DNA of 64,000 nt from Nevskia sp964451925 (GTDB taxonomy: Bacteria > Pseudomonadota > Gammaproteobacteria > Nevskiales > Nevskiaceae): the NCBI GenBank assembly GCA_964451925.1, contig CAYVKA010000021.1, positions 1 to 64,000 on the forward strand, read 5' to 3'. Numbering within the stretch: the first letter of the stretch is position 1; the number at the start of each line of letters is the position of its first letter. Below the pieces are notes generated by a model. That model had not been told where the DNA came from, did not search any database, and worked only from the letters and a program-made list of their open reading frames with translations. A program made the translations under genes and the position numbers. Shown here piece after piece: positions 19,625 through 28,503 of the stretch.

Positions 19625-19688
19625 GGTGAAGCTCCTGTCGGGGCGGCCGGCCGCGCCGGGCCGGACGTTTCAGGCAAGCGGGGCGTGT

Positions 19689-19988
19689 TCATGCGGCAAC
19701 CCTCATGGCGCGGGCGCGGTGGAAGCTCAATTCCACCGTGCGCACGCTCGGCACGTTGAGCAGGCGCCGCGACAGCTGGCGGGCGCTGTCCGCGTCGGCG
19801 GCGAATTCCACTTCCAGGCGCAGCGACTGGTCGTCGGGGTTGCTGGCCAGGAAACGGGTGGGAAGCCGCCCCTGCTCGGCAAAGCGGCCCAGTACACGGG
19901 CGGGCAATTGCGGGTCGAAATCCGCCTGCAGAACCAGACGGGCGGAAAGGGCGGCGCTAAACGGGAAACTGTGATGCAGCGAATCCAT
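19689..19988 (-). CDS. Small ACT-like domain protein
   Basis: 99 aa. Residues 15-90 (ARLVLQADFDPQLPARVLGRFAEQG ... LRLEVEFAADADSARQLSRRLLNVPSVRTVEL) have the beta-alpha-beta-beta-alpha-beta spacing of an ACT domain and recall IlvM-type small subunits. No acetolactate synthase gene is nearby, so the partner is unknown. GGAG lies 10 nt before the ATG. It is 64 nt upstream of cysE on the same strand and may be co-transcribed. The ACT call rests on pattern only. Confidence 0.6.
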   Translation of the reverse strand: MDSLHHSFPFSAALSARLVLQADFDPQLPARVLGRFAEQGRLPTRFLASNPDDQSLRLEVEFAADADSARQLSRRLLNVPSVRTVELSFHRARAMRVAA

Positions 19989-20239
19989 GACGGGAGAACT
20001 CCGGAACGGGATGGCAGAAATGGCGCGTACGACGACAACACCGGCCCCCGGCGAGGGCCGGGCCGGTAATTCGCGTCGTCTGCGGCATTCGCATGCGCTG
20101 CATCACGTTCAGTTCGGTTGCGTCACGGTTTCAAGGCGCCGCTTGGGTGCAAGCGGAATATCCATATTCTGCGCCGGATGGGGTGCCATCTCAAGCCGGC
20201 GCAGGCCGCGGCGGCGGCCGCATCGGCAGGAAAAGCGCG

Positions 20240-20995
20240 CTACTGGCCCGCTTGCGGCGGCTGGGCCTTGTTGCGCTCCCGCTCCAGGGCATCCGTCACC
20301 GAGGTGAGGATGCCGCGCAGGATGTTCATTTCATTGGCGTCGGGCGCGGCGCGGCCGTAGAGCTTGCGCATGCGCCGCATCAGCAACCGCGGGTTGGTGC
20401 GGTCGATGAACTGGGTGCGCGCCAGAATCTCCTCCAGGTGCACGTAGAAGCGCTCCATCTCCACCTGGTCCACCGGCTCGTGCACCGGCAGTTCCAGCGG
20501 CGAGGCCCCGGCCGCCAGCAGCAGCTCGTAACACAGGATCTGCACCGCCGAGGCCATGTTGAGCGAGGTGTAGTCGGCGCTGGTGGGGATGACGATCAGC
20601 TCCTGCGCCCGGTCCACCTCCTCGTTGGTCAGTCCGGTGCGCTCGCGGCCGAACAGCAGGGCGATGTCGCCGGCGACATCGCTGGCGGCCAGGCGCTGCG
20701 CCCATTCCCGCGGCTGGTAGCTCTGCGCCGCGATGTGGCGCTGGCGCGCGGTGGTGGCCGCCACCCGGGTGCAGCCGGCCAGGGCCTGGTCCAGCCCGGC
20801 GCAGACCTGCGCTTGCTGCAGCAGGTCCACCGCCCCCACGGCGAGGGCGTCGGCGCGCGGATCGGGGAAGCTCTCCGGCGCCACCAGCACCAGCCGGTTC
20901 AGGCCCATGGTCTTCATGGCCCGCGCGGCGGAGCCGATGTTGCCGGGGTGCTGGGTGCCGACGAGAACCACGCGAATGCGGGATAATAGGGACAT
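20240..20995 (-). CDS. trmJ: tRNA (cytidine/uridine-2'-O)-methyltransferase TrmJ
   Basis: 251 aa. It has the SPOUT-fold signature: VLVGTQHPGNIGSAARAMKTMGL at the N-terminus, LLFGRERTGLTNEEVDRAQ in the middle, and IPTSADYTSLNMASAVQILCYE forming the SAM knot. It methylates position 32 of certain tRNAs. The start MSLLSRIRVVLVG (20995) is used instead of a longer ORF that runs into the repeat hairpin. It is divergent from suhB, a conserved arrangement. Confidence 0.95.
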   Translation of the reverse strand: MSLLSRIRVVLVGTQHPGNIGSAARAMKTMGLNRLVLVAPESFPDPRADALAVGAVDLLQQAQVCAGLDQALAGCTRVAATTARQRHIAAQSYQPREWAQRLAASDVAGDIALLFGRERTGLTNEEVDRAQELIVIPTSADYTSLNMASAVQILCYELLLAAGASPLELPVHEPVDQVEMERFYVHLEEILARTQFIDRTNPRLLMRRMRKLYGRAAPDANEMNILRGILTSVTDALERERNKAQPPQAGQ

Positions 20996-21000
20996 TGTGC

Positions 21001-21078
21001 GGGAATGGAGAATCGGGAATCGGGAATCGTAACAGCACAACTGCTTCTACGATTCCCGATTCCCGATTCCCGATTCCC
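21001..21078. repeat. Inverted heptamer-repeat hairpin between trmJ and suhB
   Basis: The left arm 21001-21030 and right arm 21049-21078 are inverted copies matching at 28 of 30 positions, with an 18-nt loop. Each arm is built from tandem GGGAATC heptamers (CGATTCC on the other side). It lies in the divergent trmJ/suhB promoter region and could form a long cruciform or a transcript hairpin. A second element of the same style occurs between secD and secF. Confidence 0.85.
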
Positions 21079-21115
21079 GGCAGCCCCTGCAGCCGGCCCG
21101 AGTGACCCTCCCCTC

Positions 21116-21937
21116 ATGCACCCGCTCGTCAACATCGCCGTTTCCGCCGCGCGTTCCGCCGGCAATTTCATCATGCGCAACCTGGAGCGCATCGACCAGC
21201 TGCAGGTCGAGCGCAAGGGCCGCAACGATTTCGTGAGCCAGGTGGACCGCGGCGCCGAGTCGGAGATCATCAAGATCATCCGCAAGGCCTACCCGCAGCA
21301 CGCGGTGCTGGGCGAGGAAGGCGGACGCCACGAACCGGCCGGCAGCGACGGCGAGGTGCTGTGGATCATCGACCCGCTCGACGGCACCACCAACTTCCTG
21401 CATGGCCTGCCGCATTTCGCCGTGTCCATCGGCATCCAGGTCAAGGGCAAGCTGGAGCACGGCGTGATCTATGCGCCCTGCACCCAGGACCTGTACTGCG
21501 CCACCCGCGGCAGCGGCGCCACGCTCAACAATCGCCGCATCCGCGTCAGCGGCGCCAAGGACCTGGACAGCGCCCTGATCGGCACCGGCGTGCCGATCCG
21601 CGCCGCCAATCTCGATGCCTACCTGCCGATGCTGCGCACCGTGGTGGAGAACACTGCCGGCGTGCGCCGTGCCGGCTCCGCCGCGCTGGACCTGGCCTAT
21701 GTCGCCGCCGGCCGCCTCGACGCTTTCTGGGAACTGGGCCTGAAGCCCTGGGACATCGCCGCCGGCCTGGTGCTGGTGCAGGAAGCCGGCGGCATCATCA
21801 CCGAAATCTATGGCGCACCGGAGCCGCTGGAAACCGGCAACGTGCTCGCCGCCACGCCCAAGCTGCACCCGTTCCTGGCGGAAGCCTTCGCCGGCGTGGT
21901 GCGCGCCGCCGCCGCGCGCGAGCAGCGGGAAGCTTGA
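21116..21937 (+). CDS. suhB: Inositol monophosphatase family protein SuhB
   Basis: 273 aa. The metal-binding motifs of the family are present: LGEEGG, WIIDPLDGTTNFLHG, and WELGLKPWDIAAG near residue 215. SuhB dephosphorylates inositol-1-phosphate in vitro and also acts as an rRNA transcription antitermination factor in E. coli. The start MHPLVNIAVSAARSAG is canonical. The longer ORF from 21005 translates the heptamer repeat and is rejected. Confidence 0.95.
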   Translation: MHPLVNIAVSAARSAGNFIMRNLERIDQLQVERKGRNDFVSQVDRGAESEIIKIIRKAYPQHAVLGEEGGRHEPAGSDGEVLWIIDPLDGTTNFLHGLPHFAVSIGIQVKGKLEHGVIYAPCTQDLYCATRGSGATLNNRRIRVSGAKDLDSALIGTGVPIRAANLDAYLPMLRTVVENTAGVRRAGSAALDLAYVAAGRLDAFWELGLKPWDIAAGLVLVQEAGGIITEIYGAPEPLETGNVLAATPKLHPFLAEAFAGVVRAAAAREQREA

Positions 21938-21988
21938 GCGCTTCATCGTAAGCTGCCGTCACGCCGCCACTTGCACAGGAAGATGCCG

Positions 21989-22207
21989 ATGCGCCTGGGA
22001 TTGATCGTCGCCGGATTACTGATCGCCGCTTTGGGCGTTGCCTCGCTGATGGGCAAGATCCAGTACACGCAGAACAAGGAAGTGCTGAGGATCGGCGACC
22101 TTTCGGCCAAGGTGCAGGAACAGCAGCCGCCGCCTCAATGGGTGGGGATTGCCGGCTTGGTGCTGGGCGGGGTGCTGGTGCTGGGTGGCGTGCTCAAGAA
22201 AAGCTGA
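21989..22207 (+). CDS. Small two-helix membrane protein (DUF3185-like)
   Basis: 72 aa. Two hydrophobic helices (LGLIVAGLLIAALGVASLMG and WVGIAGLVLGGVLVLGGVL) flank a polar middle, and the protein ends in KKS. Size and layout resemble DUF3185 proteins; the function is unknown. AGGA is 8 nt before the ATG at 21989, better spacing than for the ATG at 21983. It lies just after suhB and may be co-transcribed. Confidence 0.6.
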   Translation: MRLGLIVAGLLIAALGVASLMGKIQYTQNKEVLRIGDLSAKVQEQQPPPQWVGIAGLVLGGVLVLGGVLKKS

Positions 22208-22257
22208 GCTTGGCTGGCTGAACTTCGTTGGGCCCTGTCCTCACTCAGCGGGTTTGT

Positions 22258-22286
22258 GTAGGTCGGCTCAAGCGTAGCGGAGCCGA
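22258..22286 (+). repeat. GTAGGTCGGCTCAAGC repeat, copy 1
   Basis: A 29-nt unit that begins GTAGGTCGGCTCAAGCG and ends AGCGGAGCCGA. It is repeated in inverted orientation at 22374-22402 (27 of 29 positions) and at 29193-29221 (27 of 29). Each unit also contains a small internal inverted repeat (TCGGCT/AGCCGA). Copies 1 and 2 face each other across 87 nt and could pair into a long hairpin downstream of suhB and the small membrane gene. Confidence 0.8.
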
Positions 22287-22373
22287 TGCAGATGCGGTGC
22301 TGAAGCTTCAGCGATCCGCGCTAACGCGCGGCGCGCCAAGCCAGGGGTCAGGCAACGTCAGTCAGCACCCCCG

Positions 22374-22402
22374 TCGGCTCCGCTAGGCTTGACCCGACCT
22401 AC
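22374..22402 (-). repeat. GTAGGTCGG repeat, copy 2 (inverted)
   Basis: The reverse complement differs from copy 1 at two of 29 positions. Together with copy 1 it fills most of the non-coding gap between the small membrane protein gene and secF (22208-22454). No other gene or promoter is evident in that gap. Confidence 0.8.
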
Positions 22403-22454
22403 AGAGCCCCGCGCCCCCACACGACTCCCCCATTACCGAGGAGAGTCCGGACCA

Positions 22455-23423
22455 TCAAACCACCGCGCCATCCTTGTCGCGCCCGCTGGTCTTGGCATGA
22501 TCCTCCGGCGGCACCAGGTCCTCGCGCTTGATGTCGAGCAGCACGGTGACGCCGCTGGAGATATAGATGGAGGAGTAGGTCGCCACGATCACGCCGGCGA
22601 TCATCGCCACGGCGAAACTGTGCACGCTCTTGCCGCCAAAGAAGAACAGGCAGAACAACACCATCAGCACGGTGAAGTGGGTGATGATCGAACGCAGCAG
22701 CGTCTGGTTGATGGACAGGTTGATGATGTCCAGCACCGACTGCTTGCGCAGGTTGAGCAGATTCTCGCGCACGCGGTCGAAGATGACGATGGTTTCGTTA
22801 TTGGAGTAACCGAGCATGGCCAGCACGCCGGCCAGGGTGGTCAGGTCGAACTCTTCCTGGATCAGCGACAGGAAGCCGACAGTCATGATCGCGTCATGGG
22901 TCAGCGCGGCGATGGAGCCGACCGAGAATTTCCATTCGAAGCGGAACATGACGTAGAGAAAGATGCCGAGGAAGGCGGTGCCGAGAGCGATGACGCCATC
23001 CTCGGACAGCTCCTTGCCCACTTCCGGGCCGACGAACTCGATGCGCCGCAGCTGCACGTTGTTCTTCTGCGCATCGAGCGCCTGCAGCACCTTGTTGCTG
23101 ATCTGCGCCGCGGCGTTCTTGGAGTCGGCGTCGGTGCCGGCCTGCGGCAGCAGGCGGATCAGCACGTCGCTGGTGCCGCCGAAGTACTGCACCACGGCGT
23201 CGGAATAGCCGCCCTTGTTGAGCGCGCCGCGCACGTCGTCGAGCTGCACGGTCTGCGGATACACCACCTCGACCAGCACGCCGCCCTTGAAGTCGATGCC
23301 GAAGTTGAGGCCACGCAGCAGCAGCAGGCCGATGGCGATCAGCGACAGCGCGATGGACAGGCCGAGCGCCACCTTGCGCTGGGCCATGAAATCGATCTTG
23401 GGAACTCGGGAAAATACACGCAT
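22455..23423 (-). CDS. secF: Protein translocase subunit SecF
   Basis: 322 aa. It begins with an inner-membrane helix after KIDFMAQRKVALGLS, has GIDFKGGVLVEV at about residue 50, and ends in the helix cluster with YSNNETIVIFDRVRENL and INQTLLRSIITHFTV. SecF works with SecD to drive protein export using the proton gradient. It lies downstream of secD, from which it is separated by a heptamer-repeat hairpin. Confidence 0.97.
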   Translation of the reverse strand: MRVFSRVPKIDFMAQRKVALGLSIALSLIAIGLLLLRGLNFGIDFKGGVLVEVVYPQTVQLDDVRGALNKGGYSDAVVQYFGGTSDVLIRLLPQAGTDADSKNAAAQISNKVLQALDAQKNNVQLRRIEFVGPEVGKELSEDGVIALGTAFLGIFLYVMFRFEWKFSVGSIAALTHDAIMTVGFLSLIQEEFDLTTLAGVLAMLGYSNNETIVIFDRVRENLLNLRKQSVLDIINLSINQTLLRSIITHFTVLMVLFCLFFFGGKSVHSFAVAMIAGVIVATYSSIYISSGVTVLLDIKREDLVPPEDHAKTSGRDKDGAVV

Positions 23424-23445
23424 GATGTTTCTCTTGGCGATTCGG

Positions 23446-23537
23446 GAGGCGAGAGGCGAGAGGCGGGAGGGGTAAAGTCCAAAGCAGTGCCAAGCCAGGC
23501 TTTGCTTTTACGCCTCCCGCCTCCCGCCTCTCGCCTC
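23446..23537. repeat. Inverted heptamer-repeat hairpin between secD and secF
   Basis: The left arm 23446-23476 and right arm 23507-23537 are inverted copies matching at 29 of 31 positions. They are built from GAGGCGA/GGGAGGC heptamers. The 30-nt loop contains AAAGCA/TGCTTT, which extends the pairing. The right arm reaches into the secD stop codon. In the secD-secF transcript it would fold into a very stable hairpin between the two genes. Confidence 0.85.
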
Positions 23538-25398
23538 ACACTGGAAGATCCTTCAGCTTGCGGCCCTTGAAGGCGTAGTGCGCGATGGTGCGCGTGCCGA
23601 CGATGGCGGTGAACATCGAGGTGGCCAGGCCGATCATCAGCGTCACGGCGAAGCCCTTGACCGCGCCCTGGCCGAGCAGGAACAGCACGAAGGCGGCGAT
23701 GAAGGTGGTGACGTTGGAGTCGGCGATGGTGAGGAAGGCGCGCTCGTAGCCGGCGTTCATCGCCGCATGCGGCGACAGGCCCAGGCGCAGCTCCTCGCGG
23801 ATGCGCTCGTTGATCAGCACGTTGGCGTCCACCGCCATGCCCAGCGTCAGCACCATGCCGGCGATGCCGGGCATGGTCAGCGTGGCCTGGAAGATCGACA
23901 GCAGCGCCACCAGGATGATCACGTTGAGCAGCAGCGCGACGTCGGCGAACAGGCCGAACACGGTGTAGTACACGGCCATGAACACCACCACCAGGCAGAA
24001 GCCGGCGATGGCGGCGATGGTGCCGCGGCGGATGTTGTCGGCGCCCAGGCTGGGGCCGACGGTGCGCTCCTCGACGATGGCGATCGGCGCGGCCAGCGCG
24101 CCGGACTTGAGCAGCTCGGACAGGTCATGCGCTTCCTTCTGGCCCAGGCCGGTGGTCTGGAAGCGCTTGCCGAAGGGCTCGCGGATGCTGGCGATGTTGA
24201 TGATGTCGGCCACATCGCGGCGCTCGCGCATGGCCTCGCCCTGGGCGTTGTAGTTGGTGTCGTAGACGGTTTCCTTGTACAGCACCGCCATCGGCTTGCC
24301 CACGTTCTGGCGGGTGAACTCGAACATCTTGGCGGCGCCGGTGCTGTCCAGCGTCACGCTGACCGCCGGGGTGCCGCTCTGCTGGTCCACGGTGGGGGCG
24401 GCGTCCACCAGCTGCGGGCCGCTGGCGATGACGTCCTTCTTCAGCAGGTAGGGGCGGTGGCCCTCTCGGGTGAAGAACAGCTCGTCGTCCGGCGGTACGA
24501 TGCCGCTCTGGGCGGCGCTCTCGGCCGCGCCCAGGGTCTCGTCGACGGCGCGGTACTCGAGCGTGGCGGTGGAGCCGAGCAGCTCCTTGACGCGGGTCGG
24601 GTCCTGCACACCGGGCAGCTGCAGCAGGATGCGGTCCTGGCCCTGGCGCTGCACGATCGGCTCGCTCACGCCGAGGCGGTTGACGCGATTGCGCAGCGTC
24701 ACCAGGTTCTGCTGCACGGCGTAGTCGACGATGCGCTTGGCCTCGGTATCGGACATGCGCGCCTGCAGCGTCGGCGTGGCGCTGCCGGCTGGCACCGTCA
24801 CCGTCAGTTCCTTGTATTCCTTGGCAATGGCAGCGCGGGCCTTTTCCAGCTTGTCGGCGTCGGCGAATTCCAGCACCACGGCGTCGCCCTGGGCGCGGCG
24901 CGCGGTGTAGCGGATGTCCTGTTTGCGCAGGAAGGCCGGCAGGTCGTTGAGGTAACGCTGCACCGCGGCCTTGCGCGCGTCGTCGATATCCACTTCCAGC
25001 AGCAGGTGCACGCCGCCGCGCAGGTCCAGGCCCAGCGGCATCGGCCGCGCGCCGATCGCCTCCAGCCAGGCCGGGGTCTTCGAGGCGAGGTTGAGGGCGA
25101 CGACATAGCCCTGCCCCAGCGCCTGCTTCAGCGCGTCCACCGCCTTGAGCTGGCTCTCGGTGCCGGTGAAACGCACCACCCACTGGCCCTTCTCGGCACG
25201 CGAGGATTCGGCGCTGATGTGGCCGTCGGACAGGGCCTTGCCCACCTGGTCGCCGAAATCGGCCGGCACCGGGTCGCCGCTGGCCGTGGCGATCTGCACC
25301 GCCGGGGCTTCGCCATAGATATTGGGCAGCGCGTAGAGGGCGCCGATCAGGGTGACGACGATCAGCGTCACCGTTTTCCAGAGAGGATATTGGTGCAT
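23536..25398 (-). CDS. secD: Protein translocase subunit SecD
   Basis: 620 aa. An N-terminal helix (LIVVTLIGALYALPNIYGE) is followed by the large periplasmic domain with LGLDLRGGVHLLLEVD. The C-terminal membrane part has MAVDANVLINERIREELR and an FTAIVGTRTI end. SecD forms the SecDF complex with SecF. The gene lies 80 nt downstream of yajC in the usual yajC-secD-secF order. Confidence 0.97.
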   Translation of the reverse strand: MHQYPLWKTVTLIVVTLIGALYALPNIYGEAPAVQIATASGDPVPADFGDQVGKALSDGHISAESSRAEKGQWVVRFTGTESQLKAVDALKQALGQGYVVALNLASKTPAWLEAIGARPMPLGLDLRGGVHLLLEVDIDDARKAAVQRYLNDLPAFLRKQDIRYTARRAQGDAVVLEFADADKLEKARAAIAKEYKELTVTVPAGSATPTLQARMSDTEAKRIVDYAVQQNLVTLRNRVNRLGVSEPIVQRQGQDRILLQLPGVQDPTRVKELLGSTATLEYRAVDETLGAAESAAQSGIVPPDDELFFTREGHRPYLLKKDVIASGPQLVDAAPTVDQQSGTPAVSVTLDSTGAAKMFEFTRQNVGKPMAVLYKETVYDTNYNAQGEAMRERRDVADIINIASIREPFGKRFQTTGLGQKEAHDLSELLKSGALAAPIAIVEERTVGPSLGADNIRRGTIAAIAGFCLVVVFMAVYYTVFGLFADVALLLNVIILVALLSIFQATLTMPGIAGMVLTLGMAVDANVLINERIREELRLGLSPHAAMNAGYERAFLTIADSNVTTFIAAFVLFLLGQGAVKGFAVTLMIGLATSMFTAIVGTRTIAHYAFKGRKLKDLPV

Positions 25399-25478
25399 CG
25401 GAATTCGCTAGTTAAAACCGCGATGTACTGCTTGTTTGAATAGTCCGGGCCACGCATGGCCCGGTGCCTGACAGGACG

Positions 25479-25817
25479 TTACAAGGTCTTGAGCGTGCCC
25501 TTGGGCAGAACGCTGCTGATGGCGCTCTTCTGCACCTTGATCTCCACCCCGGGCGCGATCTCCACGGTCAGGTAGACCTCGCCGATGCCGTTGATGCGGC
25601 CGGCCAGGCCGCCGGTGGTGACGATCTCGTCGCCCTTGGCCAGGGCGCCGAGCATCTGGCGGGTTTCCTTGGAACGGCGCATCTGCGGCCGGATCAGCAT
25701 GAAATAGAACAGCGGGATCATGATGATGAACGGGAACACCGTCATCAGCAGGCTCTGCCCCTGGGGGGCGCCCTGCTGCGCGTACGCCGGCGAAATCAGT
25801 AAATCAAGAAGCTGCAC
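25479..25817 (-). CDS. yajC: Preprotein translocase subunit YajC
   Basis: 112 aa from the GTG at 25817. LLISPAYAQQ is the familiar YajC N-terminus, then one membrane helix (FPFIIMIPLFYFMLIRPQ) and the cytoplasmic ALAKGDEIVTTGGLAGRI domain. The start is uncertain, as the GTG has no clear Shine-Dalgarno. A GTG at 25874 would add 19 residues not typical for the family. YajC is a non-essential partner of SecDF. The next gene upstream is divergent, not tgt. Confidence 0.92.
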   Translation of the reverse strand: MQLLDLLISPAYAQQGAPQGQSLLMTVFPFIIMIPLFYFMLIRPQMRRSKETRQMLGALAKGDEIVTTGGLAGRINGIGEVYLTVEIAPGVEIKVQKSAISSVLPKGTLKTL

Positions 25818-25942
25818 GGGAAAGTCCAGACTGTTAAAAGAGCGCCGGATTATGCCACGAATGGCCCCGCGCACCGTGCCCGGCCGGGGGCCGGGCTGTG
25901 CTAGCCTTTAGGGCTGAGCTTATTCCCTGTCTGGAGTGCCTG

Positions 25943-27688
25943 ATGGCCAGCTACAACGCGCCGCTGCGCGAAATCAACTTCGTTCTCAATGACGTACTCA
26001 ACGTCGGCCAGCTGGCCCGGCTGACGGGCTTTGCCGAAGCCACCCCGGAAACCCTGGGCGGGCTGATCGAGGAAGCGGCCAAGCTGGTGCAGGCCAGGAT
26101 CGCCCCGCTCAGCGCCAGCGGCGACCAGCAGGGTTGCAAGTGGAACAACGGCGAGGTGCAGGTGCCGGACGGCATGGCGGAAGCCTACAAGCTGTATTGG
26201 GAAGCCGGCTGGGTCGGCCTGTGCAACCCCACCGAGTACGGCGGCCAGGGTCTGCCCTACACCCTGTCCAAGGTGGTGGACGAGATCCTGTGCTCCGGCA
26301 ACGTGGCCTTCGCCCTCTATCCGGGCCTGACCATGGGCTGCTTCGAGGCGATCCTGGCCAATGCCTCGGACGAGCTGAAGCAGACCTATCTGCCCAAACT
26401 GGGTACCGGCCAGTGGACCGGCACCATGTGTATGACCGAGCCGCAGGCCGGCTCGGACCTGGCGGCAGTGAAGACCCGCGCCACGCCGAACGGCGACGGC
26501 AGCTATTCGCTGGAGGGCGGCAAGATCTTCATCACCTCCGGCGAGCACACCATGGCGGAGAACATCATCCACTTCACGCTGGCCCGCCTGCCCGACGCCC
26601 CCGCCGGGGTCAAGGGCCTGTCCACTTTTGTGGTGCCCAAGTTCCTGGTCAATGCCGATGGCAGCCTCGGCGCGCGCAACCAGGTGACCTGTTCGTCGAT
26701 CGAGCACAAGATGGGCATTCACGGCTCCTGCACCTGCTCGATGCAATTCGAGGGCGCCAAGGGCTGGATGGTGGGCGCGCCCAACACCGGCATCCAGAAC
26801 ATGTTCGTGATGATGAACCTGGCGCGCATCCTGGTCGGTTTCCAGGGCCTGGGCCAGTGCGAGCTGGCGACGCAGAACGCCATCGCCTACGCCAAGGAGC
26901 GCAAGCAGGGCAAGGCCTTCAACGGCGGCGCCACCATCATCGACCACCCCGACGTGCGCCGCATGCTGCTGACCATGAAGGCCACCACCGAGGGCGCCCG
27001 CGTCATGGCCTACGAGACCGCCCTGTATGTCGACCTCGCCCACCACCACGAGGACGCGGCGGTGCGCGAGGAGGCGCAGGACTGGGTCGAGCTGAACACG
27101 CCGCTGGTCAAGGCCTTCTGCACCGATTCGGCCTTCGAGCTGGGCAGTATGGCGGTGCAGGTCTACGGCGGCCACGGTTTCATCCGCGAGCACGGCGTGG
27201 AGCAGATCGTGCGCGACTCCAAGATCCTGTGCCTGTACGAGGGCACCAACGGCATCCAGGCGATGGACCTGGTGCGGCGCAAGCTGATGCTGCACAACGG
27301 CCGCCTGGCGCAGCGCTTCTTCGCCAAGGTGCGCGCCGAGAGCACCGGCGACGCCCCGGTCGGCTTCCTGGCCAAGCCGCTGCGCGAAGCGCTGGACGAA
27401 CTGGAAAAGACCGCGCAACACCTGCAGCAGTCGTTCAAGACCAACCCGGACGACGCCGGCTTCGGCGCGGTCGATTTTCTGCGCGCCTTCGCCCTCACCT
27501 ACCTGGGCTACAACTGGCTGCGCATGACCAAGGCCGCCCTGGCCGGCAGCGACGAGAACTTCAAGCGCAGCAAGCTCAACACCGCGCAGTTCTTCGCCGC
27601 CCGCATGCTGCCGCAGGTGCGCAACCTGTGCGCCAACGTGCGCAGCCCGGCCGGTGAGCTGATGCAGCTGGACGCCGCGCTGATCTGA
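25943..27688 (+). CDS. Acyl-CoA dehydrogenase, long form (~580 aa)
   Basis: 581 aa. WTGTMCMTEPQAGSDLAAVKTRA (FAD loop), KIFITSGEHTMAENI and ILCLYEGTNGIQAMDLVRRKL (catalytic Glu expected in YEGT) place it with the AcdA-type enzymes that have an extra C-terminal helical domain. It is clearly related to the long dehydrogenase at 827-2623. The start MASYNAPLRE has GGAG 6 nt upstream. It sits beside yajC, divergently, and no beta-oxidation partner is adjacent. Confidence 0.93.
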   Translation: MASYNAPLREINFVLNDVLNVGQLARLTGFAEATPETLGGLIEEAAKLVQARIAPLSASGDQQGCKWNNGEVQVPDGMAEAYKLYWEAGWVGLCNPTEYGGQGLPYTLSKVVDEILCSGNVAFALYPGLTMGCFEAILANASDELKQTYLPKLGTGQWTGTMCMTEPQAGSDLAAVKTRATPNGDGSYSLEGGKIFITSGEHTMAENIIHFTLARLPDAPAGVKGLSTFVVPKFLVNADGSLGARNQVTCSSIEHKMGIHGSCTCSMQFEGAKGWMVGAPNTGIQNMFVMMNLARILVGFQGLGQCELATQNAIAYAKERKQGKAFNGGATIIDHPDVRRMLLTMKATTEGARVMAYETALYVDLAHHHEDAAVREEAQDWVELNTPLVKAFCTDSAFELGSMAVQVYGGHGFIREHGVEQIVRDSKILCLYEGTNGIQAMDLVRRKLMLHNGRLAQRFFAKVRAESTGDAPVGFLAKPLREALDELEKTAQHLQQSFKTNPDDAGFGAVDFLRAFALTYLGYNWLRMTKAALAGSDENFKRSKLNTAQFFAARMLPQVRNLCANVRSPAGELMQLDAALI

Positions 27689-27878
27689 TCCGGTTCCGGG
27701 CGCGGGGATCAGCCTCGCGCCCGGCGCCGCGCAAGCCCGCCGGAGCCGCAAAACGCCGCACGGCGTTGCTGCATGCGGCGGCGCCGGCCGCCCTCCGCTG
27801 TCGCGGCGGCCAAACGCCGGTCCACGGCGGCATGTGCCGTGCTAGCATCGGTGAGCCGCCCTCATCAAGGATGCCCGG

Positions 27879-28361
27879 ATGCCCTCCGTATACGATTTCA
27901 GCGCCACCTCCATCGACGGTCAGAACGTCAAGCTCGACAGCTACAAGGGCAAGACGCTGCTGATCGTCAACGTCGCCAGCAAGTGCGGCTTCACCCCGCA
28001 GTACAAGGGCCTGGAAGCCCTGTACGAGAAATACAAGGACAAGGGGCTGGAGGTCCTGGGCTTCCCCTGCGACCAGTTCGGTCACCAGGAGCCGGGCGAC
28101 GAGAAGGAGATCATGCAGTTCTGCTCCCTGACCTACGACGTCAAGTTCCCGATGTTCGCCAAGATCAAGGTCAACGGTGACGACGCCCACCCGCTCTACC
28201 AGTACCTGAAGAAAGAAGAGAAGGGCATCCTCGGCACCACCAACATCAAGTGGAACTTCACCAAGTTCCTGGTCGACAAGACCGGCAAGGTGCTGAAGCG
28301 CTACGGCTCGATCGATACGCCGGAAAGCATCGGCAAGGACATCGAGCCGCTGCTGGCCTGA
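27879..28361 (+). CDS. Glutathione/thioredoxin peroxidase (cysteine type)
   Basis: 160 aa, normal for bacterial GPx/BtuE. The peroxidatic cysteine is C36 in NVASKCGFTPQYKGLE, with LGFPCDQFGHQEPG (second Cys, Gln) and IKWNFTKFLVD (Trp, Asn of the catalytic tetrad). It reduces hydroperoxides in the cytoplasm, using glutathione or thioredoxin. It stands alone; upstream CTAGCAT at about 27840 may be its -10 region. The 190 nt before it hold no gene. Confidence 0.95.
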   Translation: MPSVYDFSATSIDGQNVKLDSYKGKTLLIVNVASKCGFTPQYKGLEALYEKYKDKGLEVLGFPCDQFGHQEPGDEKEIMQFCSLTYDVKFPMFAKIKVNGDDAHPLYQYLKKEEKGILGTTNIKWNFTKFLVDKTGKVLKRYGSIDTPESIGKDIEPLLA

Positions 28362-28503
28362 AGCACCGCACATCGGCGGAGACGGGGGCCCACCCCTGCC
28401 CGGCCGCTGTTGCGCGATTGGCCCGCCCCTCTCCGACATGGGGCGGAAAGGGATGTAGACCGGCGGCCGAGGCCGCCGCTTGGTTGATCAGGGGATTCCC
28501 GCT

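Noticed and set aside
19727..20120. A leader peptide with a Cys-Cys-Arg-Arg run upstream of the ACT-like gene
   Set aside because: The reading frame has no stop before the ACT gene and no clear ribosome site, so it does not look like a real attenuator peptide. The hairpin alone is kept.
21005..21115. N-terminal extension of SuhB (NRESGIV-type peptide)
   Set aside because: It translates the heptamer repeat; homologues start at MHPLVNIAV.
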